Shown: positions 55,223 through 63,084 of the stretch, piece after piece | Layout of the letters: every line of letters begins with the position of its first letter | Position numbering within the stretch: position 1 is the stretch's first letter | Program-made: the position numbers and the translations under genes | Notes under the pieces: generated by a model | Database searches by the model: none | What the model saw: only the letters and a program-made list of their open reading frames with translations | Told to the model about the DNA's origin: nothing | Assembly: GCF_030317105.1 (NCBI RefSeq) | Contig: NZ_JASZYG010000002.1 | Span: 558,001 to 622,000 of the forward strand | DNA: 64,000 bases | From: Variovorax brevis | Lineage (GTDB): Bacteria; Pseudomonadota; Gammaproteobacteria; Burkholderiales; Burkholderiaceae_C | Reading direction: 5' to 3'

Positions 55223-56329
55223 ATGACAGCCCTCAAGAAATCCCCCGCTGCCGCAGCGCTCGCCGAGTTCAGCGACTTCACACTGAAGATGGCGCGCGGC
55301 CAGATGCTGCTCGGCAAGATCAAGGACGAACACGTCGAGATCGCCACGGCTGACAAGGAAGTGGTCTTTCGCGAAGACAAGACCACGCTCTACCGCTACA
55401 AGCCCACCGCCAAGCACACGCTGGGCGTTCCCGTGCTCGTCGCCTACGGCCAGGTCGGCCGCTACACGATGACGGACCTGCAGGAAGACCGCTCGATGCT
55501 GCGCAACCTGCTGTCCTTGGGCGTCGATGTCTACGCCGTCGACTGGGGCAGCCCCACCCGCAGCGACCGATGGCTCACTTTTGAAGACTACGTCGACGTC
55601 TACCTGAACGACTGCATCGAGTTCATCTGCCGCGAGCACGAGATCCCGGCGATCAACCTGCTGGGCATCTGCGAAGGCGGCATCTTCTCGCTGTGCTACG
55701 CGGCCTTGTACCCCGAGCGCATCAAGAATCTGATCCTCACGATCACGCCTGTCGACTTCCATCAAGACCAGGCTGAGGGCCGACTCAACCACGGACTGAT
55801 GAACCTGTGGACCCGCGGCATGAGCGCGGAAGACGTTGATCGCCTGATCGAGGCCAACGGCAACCTGCCCGGTGAATTGATGAGCTACGTTTTCGCGCAG
55901 ATGACGCCCGGCGCGACCCTCTCAAAATACAACGTGGGCCTGCTCGACACCTTCGACGACGAGAAGAAGTTGCTCAACTTCCTGCGCATGGAAAAGTGGC
56001 TGGCCGACCGGCCGCACCATCCGGGCGAGGCGGCGAAACAGTTGCTCGTGAACCTCTACAAGAACAACGAGCTCATCCACGGCGAGTTCGAACTGGGCGG
56101 GCGCAAGGTTGATCTGGCGGACATCCGCATGCCGGTCCTCAACGTGTTCGCCAAGGACGATCACATCATCCCGCCGAAGACAACGCAGGCGCTACGCGGT
56201 GCCGTCGGTAGCAAGGACTATTCGGAGATCGGCCTGGACGGCGGCCATGTGGGCGTGTTCGTCAGCGGCAAGTCGCAAGGGGTGCTGGGCAAGGGCATCT
56301 TCGATTGGCTGAAGAAGCGCGATCGGTAG
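55223..56329 (+). CDS. phaC: PHA synthase subunit PhaC (class III)
   Basis: A 368-residue alpha/beta-fold polymerase, the length of class III PhaC (about 355) rather than class I (about 590). The lipase-like box reads GICEGG with the catalytic cysteine; Asp in FAKDDHIIPP and His in LDGGHVGVF complete the triad. It polymerises (R)-hydroxyacyl-CoA into polyester granules with PhaE. Class III synthases are typical of purple sulfur bacteria, cyanobacteria and some others, and less expected here. Confidence 0.92.
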   Translation: MTALKKSPAAAALAEFSDFTLKMARGQMLLGKIKDEHVEIATADKEVVFREDKTTLYRYKPTAKHTLGVPVLVAYGQVGRYTMTDLQEDRSMLRNLLSLGVDVYAVDWGSPTRSDRWLTFEDYVDVYLNDCIEFICREHEIPAINLLGICEGGIFSLCYAALYPERIKNLILTITPVDFHQDQAEGRLNHGLMNLWTRGMSAEDVDRLIEANGNLPGELMSYVFAQMTPGATLSKYNVGLLDTFDDEKKLLNFLRMEKWLADRPHHPGEAAKQLLVNLYKNNELIHGEFELGGRKVDLADIRMPVLNVFAKDDHIIPPKTTQALRGAVGSKDYSEIGLDGGHVGVFVSGKSQGVLGKGIFDWLKKRDR

Positions 56330-56332
56330 CCC

Positions 56333-57289
56333 GTGGCACGTCGAGGCAATGGGATGCAACCCCGGCTCAAGGAAGTCCCGGTGGTGGGGCGCGGCGGCTT
56401 TCGGAGCCTTGGGTATGCGGAGTGGGGGCCTGAACGCGCGGAGCGCACCATCGTTTGCGTGCACGGCGTGTCGCGCACGGGGCGGGACTTCGATGTGCTG
56501 GCGGCTTCGCTGGCAGCCGAAGGAGCCCGCGTCGTGGCGCCCGACCTGCCGGGCCGCGGCCGCAGCGAATGGCTCGCGTCGCCGGCGCACTACACCGACC
56601 GCGCGTATATGCGGGCCCTGTCCACGCTGATCGCCCGGCTGGACGTCGAAGAAGTGGATTGGGTCGGCACGTCGCTGGGTGGCCATATCGGGATGCTGAT
56701 GGCGGCCGAGCGCGGCACGCCCGTCAGGCGCTTGGTGCTCAACGACTTCGGCGCGCGCATCTCCGCGTCGGCGCTGCGGCGCATCGGCGGCTACCTGGGC
56801 AAGCAGTGGCGCTTTCAATCCATCGATGAGCTGGAAACCCATCTGCGCGAGATTCACGCGCCTTTTGGCGAACTGACCGACGCGCAGTGGCGACATCTTG
56901 CGCAGCACAGCGCCACGCCGGACCCTTCTGGCGGTTTCAGATTTCATTTCGATCCGGCCATCGGCATGCGCTTTGCCATTCCGATCTACCTCGACGTGGT
57001 GCTGTGGCAGCTCTGGGACAAGATCGACATGCCCGTGCTCATCCTGCGCGGCGAGAACTCCGACCTGCTGACCGAGGCGACGACCCGCGACATGCTCAGG
57101 CGCGGTGCGGCCGCCAAGGCGGGCAAGGTCACGCTGGCCGAGGTTCCCGGATGCGGCCACGCGCCGGCCCTGATGGACGATGCGCAGATCGCGCTCATCA
57201 AGAGCTTTCTCTTTCCCCTCGAGGTAGACGCCCGTGTCGCAGGCGCACGCGTCCGGTCCGCCTATCCCACTGCAGCGAGCGCACGATGA
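56333..57289 (+). CDS. alpha/beta hydrolase
   Basis: A 318-residue hydrolase. Oxyanion segment VCVHGVSRTGRDFDVLA, nucleophile elbow VGTSLGGHIGML, and His in VPGCGHAPALM. Located between phaC and a CoA-transferase, it could be an oligomer hydrolase or lactonase of the polyester cycle (inference). Start GTG 56333; an in-frame ATG (56354) is an alternative. Stop overlaps the next start (ATGA). Confidence 0.85.
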   Translation: MARRGNGMQPRLKEVPVVGRGGFRSLGYAEWGPERAERTIVCVHGVSRTGRDFDVLAASLAAEGARVVAPDLPGRGRSEWLASPAHYTDRAYMRALSTLIARLDVEEVDWVGTSLGGHIGMLMAAERGTPVRRLVLNDFGARISASALRRIGGYLGKQWRFQSIDELETHLREIHAPFGELTDAQWRHLAQHSATPDPSGGFRFHFDPAIGMRFAIPIYLDVVLWQLWDKIDMPVLILRGENSDLLTEATTRDMLRRGAAAKAGKVTLAEVPGCGHAPALMDDAQIALIKSFLFPLEVDARVAGARVRSAYPTAASAR

Positions 57290-59241
57290 AAAAAGACAAG
57301 ATCGTCTCGGCTGATGCCGCGATTGCGTTGATACGCGACGGCGATGCGGTCAGCTGCTCGGGCTTCGTGGGCATCGGCACACCTGAAGCGCTGATCGAGG
57401 CGCTGGAGAAGCGCTTTGTCGAAACGCAGGGCCCCCGCGACCTCACGCTGATCTTTGCAGCGGCACCGGGCGACGCCAAGGAGCGCGGGCTCAACCGGCT
57501 GGCGCATGCGGGTCTGGTCAAGCGAGCCATTGGCGGCCACTGGTCGCTCGTGCCCAAGCTCGCAAAGCTGGCCACGGACAACCTCATCGAGGCCTACAAC
57601 CTGCCGCTGGGCGTCGTCTCGCACTTGTACCGCGACGTGGCGGCGCACCGCGCGGGCAGCCTGAGCAAGGTCGGCATGGGCACCTTCGTCGACCCGCGCA
57701 ACGGCGGCGGCAAGATCAACGCGCGCACCACTGAGGACCTGGTTCGCGTGATGGACATCGACGGCGAGGAGTGGCTGTTCTACAAGACCTTCCCCGTGAA
57801 CGTAGCGCTCATCCGCGGCACCACCGCCGATGCGTCCGGCAACGTCACGATGGAACGCGAGGCGCTGGTGCTGGACGCGCAGGCGGCCGCGATGGCTGCG
57901 CGCAACGCCAACGGCCTGGTCATCGCGCAGGTGGAACGCATCGCCGCCACGGGCTCGCTGGATGCGCGCAGCGTGGTGGTGCCCGGCGTGCTGGTCGATT
58001 GCGTCGTGCTGGCGCCTGCGTCATCGCACCTGCAGACCTACGGCACCGACTACAACGCCGCCTTCTCCGGCGAGATCCGCGTGCCGACGGACAAGATCGA
58101 ACCGCCGCCACTGGACGAGCGAAAGCTCATTGCGCGGCGTTGCGCCTTCGAATTGCCGCTGGGCGGCGTCATCAATCTGGGCATCGGCGTGCCGGAGGTG
58201 GTGGCCGCCGTTGCCGCCGAAGAGCGCGTGCTGGACGACCTGACGCTCACGGCCGAGCCCGGCGTGATCGGCGGCATGCCGCAGGGTGGACTGGACTTCG
58301 GCGCGGCGGTCAACGTGCAGGCGCTGCTGCACCAGAACCAGCAGTTCGATTTCTATGACGGCGGCGGGCTCGACCTCGCATGCCTGGGCATGGCGGAGAT
58401 CGACCGCGTCGGCAACGTCAACGTGAGCCGCTTCGGGCCGCGGCTGGCGGGCGCGGGTGGTTTCATCAACATCAGCCAGAACGCGCGCCGCCTGATCTTC
58501 GCGGGCACGTTCACCGCGGGCGGGCTGGAGGTGTCGGTGGAAGATGGCAAGGTGCGCATCCATGCCGAAGGCAAGGTGCGCAAGTTTGTCGATGCGGTCG
58601 AGCAGATCACCTTCAGCGGCGCGCAGGGGGCGGCCAAGGGCCAGTCGGTGCTCTACGTGACGGAGCGTTGCGTGTTCAGGCTGCAACCGGAAGGCCTGCA
58701 ACTGATCGAGGTGGCGCCGGGCATTGACGTGGAGCGCGACATCCTCGCGCACATGGCGTTCCGTCCGGTGATCGGCACCGTGGCCACCATGGACGCACGC
58801 ATCTACCGCACCCGCTCGATGGGGCTGGCTGCGGTGCTGCAAGACCTCCAGCTTTCCGACCGCCTCACCTACGACGCCGGGCGCAACACGCTCTTCGTCA
58901 ACTTCGAGGGCATGGTGATCCGCAGCATGGAGGACATCGAGAGCGTGCGCCGGGTGTTCGAGGCGCTGTGCAGCCAGTTCGACCGCAAGGTGAACGTGAT
59001 CGTCAACTACGACGGCTTCAAGCTCGACGACATGGTGAGCGAGGCCTACGAGGAGATGGTGGCCGCGCTGCGGGCGAAGTACTACAGCACGGGCCGGCGC
59101 TACAGCACCAGCGCATTCATGCGCGCGAAGCTCGGCCCGCGCCTGGAAGCGCGCAATGTCTCGGCGCGCATCATCGAGTCGCATGCGGAGGCGCGGGATT
59201 TTTTGAGCCAGAGGAAGGACACTGTCAGCCTGGCCAACTGA
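57286..59241 (+). CDS. fused acyl-CoA:acetate/3-ketoacid CoA-transferase with C-terminal extension
   Basis: A 651-residue protein. Alpha half (residues 1-260: DGDAVSCSGFVGIGTPEALIEALE, GTFVDPRNGGGKIN) and beta half (from about 275: GGVINLGIGVPEVVA, then TAEPGVIGGMPQGGLDFGAA with the expected catalytic glutamate in AEPG) as in YdiF-type enzymes. A further 120-130 residues (from about 505, including FEGMVIRSMEDIESVRRVFEAL) exceed the classic YdiF length. It may activate hydroxy-acids to CoA thioesters for PhaEC. Confidence 0.88.
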   Translation: MKKDKIVSADAAIALIRDGDAVSCSGFVGIGTPEALIEALEKRFVETQGPRDLTLIFAAAPGDAKERGLNRLAHAGLVKRAIGGHWSLVPKLAKLATDNLIEAYNLPLGVVSHLYRDVAAHRAGSLSKVGMGTFVDPRNGGGKINARTTEDLVRVMDIDGEEWLFYKTFPVNVALIRGTTADASGNVTMEREALVLDAQAAAMAARNANGLVIAQVERIAATGSLDARSVVVPGVLVDCVVLAPASSHLQTYGTDYNAAFSGEIRVPTDKIEPPPLDERKLIARRCAFELPLGGVINLGIGVPEVVAAVAAEERVLDDLTLTAEPGVIGGMPQGGLDFGAAVNVQALLHQNQQFDFYDGGGLDLACLGMAEIDRVGNVNVSRFGPRLAGAGGFINISQNARRLIFAGTFTAGGLEVSVEDGKVRIHAEGKVRKFVDAVEQITFSGAQGAAKGQSVLYVTERCVFRLQPEGLQLIEVAPGIDVERDILAHMAFRPVIGTVATMDARIYRTRSMGLAAVLQDLQLSDRLTYDAGRNTLFVNFEGMVIRSMEDIESVRRVFEALCSQFDRKVNVIVNYDGFKLDDMVSEAYEEMVAALRAKYYSTGRRYSTSAFMRAKLGPRLEARNVSARIIESHAEARDFLSQRKDTVSLAN

Positions 59242-59257
59242 ACCGGGTGGGGACACC

Positions 59258-60154
59258 ATGCGCTATGACCTGACGAGCCTGGAGATCTTCGTCGCCGTTG
59301 CGGAGGCGGCCAACCTGACGCGTGCCGCCGAGCAGCAGCACCTGGCGGTCTCGGCCATCAGCAAGCGCATCACCGAACTTGAAGAACTGGCCGGGGCGTC
59401 GCTGCTGCAGCGCCATGCGCGCGGCGTCAGCCTCACGCCGGCAGGGCAGTCGATGCTCCACTACGCGCGGCAGGTGCTTCAGTTGATGCACCGCATGCGC
59501 GGGGAACTGAGCGAATACGCGGGCGGACTCAAGGGCGTGATCCGCCTGCATGCGAGCACGTCGGCGCTCGTGGAGTTCTTGCCGCGCGAGCTGCAGTCCT
59601 TCCTGGTGCGCTATCCGATGATCCGCCTGCAGGTGGAAGAGCGCACCGGCGCCGCCATCGTTCGCGCGGTGGTCGAGGGGGCGGCCGACATCGGCATCCT
59701 GGGCGATCACACGCCCTTGAAAGGGCTGGCATCGGTGCCCTATCACAGCGACAAGCTTGCCTTGGGCGTGCCTCGCGGACATGCGCTCGCGCGGCGAAAG
59801 ACGATGCACTTTGCCGAAGCGCTCGACTTCGATTTCGTCGGGCCGCATGCCGAGAGTTCTCTGTGGTCGATCATGACGCAGGCGGCACAAAGCTCCGGCA
59901 AGACCATCGAGCCGCGCATCCAGGTCAGCAGCTTCGAATGCATGTGCATGCTGGTCGAAGCGGGCCTGGGAATCGCCTTGCTGCCTGAGCCCGTCCTCGC
60001 GGCGCATGAAGAGCTGGGCCGCTTGAGCGTTGTCCGCCTGAAAGACGGGTGGGCGCACCGCCAGATCGTCATCGTCGTGCGGGACCTGGACAGCATGCCG
60101 TTCACGACGCGCGCCATGATCGAGCACCTGCGCGAGCCTGTTCCAGCGAATTGA
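59258..60154 (+). CDS. LysR family transcriptional regulator
   Basis: A 298-residue LTTR. HTH: LEIFVAVAEAANLTRAAEQQHLAVSAISKRITELEELAG; effector domain from about 90. It follows the CoA-transferase by 16 bp in the same direction and so may be cotranscribed with the operon. It also lies between the two operons that share the duplicated promoter element, making it the leading candidate for the factor that binds it. Confidence 0.9.
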   Translation: MRYDLTSLEIFVAVAEAANLTRAAEQQHLAVSAISKRITELEELAGASLLQRHARGVSLTPAGQSMLHYARQVLQLMHRMRGELSEYAGGLKGVIRLHASTSALVEFLPRELQSFLVRYPMIRLQVEERTGAAIVRAVVEGAADIGILGDHTPLKGLASVPYHSDKLALGVPRGHALARRKTMHFAEALDFDFVGPHAESSLWSIMTQAAQSSGKTIEPRIQVSSFECMCMLVEAGLGIALLPEPVLAAHEELGRLSVVRLKDGWAHRQIVIVVRDLDSMPFTTRAMIEHLREPVPAN

Positions 60155-60195
60155 AACGACTCATGTCCGGAGCGGGATCACGCCGACGGTGTACT

Positions 60196-60261
60196 CCCCT
60201 CCGCGAATGTCCCCCGCCGCCAGCCTGCGGCTGCCCGCCCCTCCTTGATTTCGCTGCGGGG
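60196..60261. repeat. inverted partial copy of the 94-bp palindromic repeat
   Basis: 60196-60218 is the exact reverse complement of 60376-60398 (23 bp), and 60240-60261 that of 60347-60368 (22 bp). The outer ends of the unit are missing or diverged. It lies in the gap after the LysR gene. Confidence 0.75.
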
Positions 60262-60325
60262 AGCACACCTCCGACCTGATCCGGACGCGCAATGGTTGAT
60301 CCGCTTGCACAACGCGGCGTGTCCC

Positions 60326-60419
60326 GTGCCGAGGGCACTGGGTGTCCCCCGCAGCGAAATCAAGGAGGAGCCGAAGGCGGGGGACATTCGCGGAGGGGGA
60401 TACCCAGTGCCCTCGGCAC
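60326..60419. repeat. 94-bp repeat unit with 25-bp terminal inverted repeats
   Basis: The ends 60326-60350 and 60395-60419 are complementary at 24 of 25 positions. The unit has no coding capacity of its own, resembling a MITE or BIME-type element. With the partial inverted copy to its left it could form a very large stem. Together they fill most of the 460-bp gap before promoter copy B. Confidence 0.7.
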
Positions 60420-60459
60420 ACCCCCACAGTTGGAGCTTCATGCGCGGAGGAGGACGCCC

Positions 60460-60482
60460 AGCGTTCTCGATCGGAGAACGCT
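60460..60482 (+). promoter_or_regulatory. shared upstream inverted repeat, copy B
   Basis: AGCGTTCTC and GAGAACGCT are perfect arms 5 bp apart. The outer core and the 3-bp distance to the following TTGGCAATC block equal those of copy A (51215-51241). Confidence 0.6.
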
Positions 60483-60485
60483 CGC

Positions 60486-60529
60486 TTGGCAATCATTCAA
60501 TTTTCAAAGTGCGTTGGGTTCCATAGCAT
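60486..60529 (+). promoter_or_regulatory. shared conserved promoter block, copy B
   Basis: The 22-bp block at 60486-60507 differs from copy A at a single base. TTTTCA (60501-60506) and TAGCAT (60524-60529) are again 17 bp apart. Transcription would start about 80 bp before the lactonase gene. Confidence 0.6.
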
Positions 60530-60614
60530 TGGATCCACGGGAAAGACAAGTCCTCCAGGCGTCAAACAAGACGGCGCGAGGACCCCATCGTCAACACTTT
60601 CAAGGTCACAAGCC

Positions 60615-61667
60615 ATGCATGCCTATGTCGGAAGTCGCACCACACGTGAACGCAATGCGCGTGGCGATGGCATCAGTGTTTTCAAGATCGACGAATCTTC
60701 CGGCGCACTGGAGCTGGTGCAACTCGTCAAGGACCTGGTCAACCCTTCCTTCCTGGCCTTGAGCCGCAACGGTGAGTTTCTCTACACCGTGCATGGCGAC
60801 GAAGCGGAAGTGAGCGCGTTCAAGGTCGACAAGGCGAGCGGCCAACTCCGCTTCCTGAACACGCAGGGCACGCAGGGCAAGAACCCCGTCCATCTGGCGC
60901 TCGACCCGACGGGCCGCTTCCTGGTGGTGACGAACCACATCGGTTCAAGCCTTGCCGTGCTTCCGGTCGCCGACGACGGAAGCCTTGCACCGCTGACACA
61001 ACTGGTGCCCCTGAGCGGAACCATCGGGCCGCACCGCATCGAGCAGAAGCAGGCGAAGCCGCACTTCAACCCCTTCGATCCCTCGGGCCGCTTCGTGGTC
61101 GTGCCGGACAAGGGCCTGGACCGGGTGTTCAGCTTCCGCTTCGAAGGCGGCGTGCTGTTGCCAGCGCCTGCGGCAGACGTGGCAACGCGCGAGGGATCGG
61201 GTCCGCGCCACCTTGCATTCCACCCGCAAAAGCCCTTTGCCTACGTCATCAACGAACTGGATTCGACGGTCACGACCTATCGCTTCGATGCGGGCACGGG
61301 AAAGCTGGAGCCCCTGCAGATTCTCTCGGCGCTGCCCGCAACGTTCACAGGCAACAGCCGTGCCGCAGGCATCGCGATCGACCCGACAGGCCGCACGCTC
61401 TACGCGTCGAACCGGGGCCATGACAGCATCGCGGTGTTCCACATCGATCCCGCGAGCGGGCTGCCCGAATTTGCCGGGGCCGACCTCACCGGTGGCCGCA
61501 CGCCGCGCTTCTTCACGCTGTCACCCGACGGCCGCGTGATGTATGCGCTGAACGAGGAAAGCCATTCGATCGTGATCCTTTCCGTCGATGCCTCCACCGG
61601 CCGCCTGAATGCCACAGGCCAGTCGGTGCAATGCGGCAGCCCGGTGTGCATGGTGTTCTCTACCTGA
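60615..61667 (+). CDS. lactonase family protein (seven-bladed beta-propeller)
   Basis: A 350-residue protein of the 6-phosphogluconolactonase (Pgl/YbhE)-muconate cycloisomerase-like propeller family. Repeated blade motifs include NPVHLALDPTGRFLVVTNH, KPHFNPFDPSGRFVVVPDKGLDRV and GSGPRHLAFHPQKPFAYVINE. Members hydrolyse sugar or carboxy-lactones. No signal peptide is evident. First gene behind promoter copy B; with the aconitase further on it might process carboxylated lactones. The frame is open upstream, but ATG 60615 is where the propeller begins. Confidence 0.88.
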   Translation: MHAYVGSRTTRERNARGDGISVFKIDESSGALELVQLVKDLVNPSFLALSRNGEFLYTVHGDEAEVSAFKVDKASGQLRFLNTQGTQGKNPVHLALDPTGRFLVVTNHIGSSLAVLPVADDGSLAPLTQLVPLSGTIGPHRIEQKQAKPHFNPFDPSGRFVVVPDKGLDRVFSFRFEGGVLLPAPAADVATREGSGPRHLAFHPQKPFAYVINELDSTVTTYRFDAGTGKLEPLQILSALPATFTGNSRAAGIAIDPTGRTLYASNRGHDSIAVFHIDPASGLPEFAGADLTGGRTPRFFTLSPDGRVMYALNEESHSIVILSVDASTGRLNATGQSVQCGSPVCMVFST

Positions 61668-61753
61668 CGCCTGCAAGAAGCCAACGCGCGCCGAGCCTCG
61701 GGCGCAACCCATTACCAAAACCTGCCGGCACTGACCGGCTCACGGAGACAAGC

Positions 61754-63067
61754 ATGCAACCCATCGACGCGAAGGGCGAGAAGGCCATCGTCCGCAAGAT
61801 CACGTGGCGGATCATTCCTTTCGTTTTCCTGCTCTACATCATCTCGTACCTGGACCGCGCCAACATCGGCTATGCGGCCCTGCAGATGAACGCCGAACTC
61901 TCGTTGACCAGCGAGGCTTTCGGCTTCATCTCGGGCATCTTCTTCATCGGCTACTTTCTCTTCGAGGTGCCGAGCAACGTGATGCTGAACAAGTACGGGG
62001 CGCGTGTGTGGATTGCACGCATCCTCGTCTCCTGGGGCGTGTTGGCGACGCTGTCGGCCTTCGTGCAGAACGCCACGCAGCTCTACATCCTGCGCTTCCT
62101 GTTGGGCGTGGCGGAAGCGGGCTTCTTTCCCGGCATCATCGTCTACCTCACCTACTGGTTTCGCTCGAAGGAACTGGCCACGACGGTGGCGCTGTTCACC
62201 GCGGCCATTCCGGTGTCCTACATCATCGGCGCGCCGATGAGCACCTGGATCATGGACAACATCCACTGGCTCGACTGGAGCGGCTGGCGCTGGATGTTGT
62301 TCCTCGAAGGCATCCCGGCCGTCATCTTCGGCGTGGTGTGCTTCTTCAGACTCACCGACAAGCCACAGGACGCGCGCTTCCTGACGCAGGGCGAGAAGGA
62401 CTGGCTCATCGCCGAGCTCGAACGCGATCGCAAGGCACGCAAGAACGTCAAGCACCTGGGCGTGTTCGAGGCCATCAAGAACAAGAAGGTGCTCTACCTG
62501 TCGTTCATCTACTTCGTGTACCAGTGCGGCAGCCTGGGGGTCGGCTACTGGATGCCGCAGATCATCAAGGGATTGTCGGGCTCGCTCACGCACACGCAGA
62601 TCGGCCTCATCGCCATGTTGCCCTACATCCTTGCAACGGCCGTGATGGTGTTGTGGTCCCGCAGTTCGGACCGGCGCGATGAACGCAAGCTGCATTCGGC
62701 GATTCCGCTGGGCGTCGCGGCGGTGGCCCTGATGGCGGCCGGCTTCACGCACAACATGGTGGTCGCGGTGGGGCTGATCAGCATCGCGCTGTCGGGGCTC
62801 TACGCCTTCAAGTCACCGTTCTGGGCATTGCCGACACTGTTCCTGTCGCGCTCGACGGCCGCGGTGTCCATTGCGGTGATCAACTCGATCGGCAATCTGG
62901 GCGGCTTCGTGGGCCCCTACATGATCGGCGTCGTCAAGGGCACGTCGAGCAGCGCCACCGGCGCGCTCGCCTTCCTCAGCGCCTTGCTGGTGATCGCCTT
63001 TTTCATGACCCTGTTCATGCGCGTCCAGTATGAGCAGCCGGACCTCGCCCGGCCGGTCGCGGCTTGA
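61754..63067 (+). CDS. MFS transporter, anion:cation symporter family
   Basis: A 437-residue 12-helix carrier similar to the one encoded at 48725: FLLYIISYLDRANIGYAALQMN in helix 1 and AEAGFFPGIIVYLTYWFRSKE in helix 4. The likely substrate is a di- or tricarboxylate handled by the flanking lactonase and aconitase. GGAGACAAGC precedes ATG 61754. Confidence 0.9.
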   Translation: MQPIDAKGEKAIVRKITWRIIPFVFLLYIISYLDRANIGYAALQMNAELSLTSEAFGFISGIFFIGYFLFEVPSNVMLNKYGARVWIARILVSWGVLATLSAFVQNATQLYILRFLLGVAEAGFFPGIIVYLTYWFRSKELATTVALFTAAIPVSYIIGAPMSTWIMDNIHWLDWSGWRWMLFLEGIPAVIFGVVCFFRLTDKPQDARFLTQGEKDWLIAELERDRKARKNVKHLGVFEAIKNKKVLYLSFIYFVYQCGSLGVGYWMPQIIKGLSGSLTHTQIGLIAMLPYILATAVMVLWSRSSDRRDERKLHSAIPLGVAAVALMAAGFTHNMVVAVGLISIALSGLYAFKSPFWALPTLFLSRSTAAVSIAVINSIGNLGGFVGPYMIGVVKGTSSSATGALAFLSALLVIAFFMTLFMRVQYEQPDLARPVAA

Positions 63068-63084
63068 GCCCAACACTTTTGATC

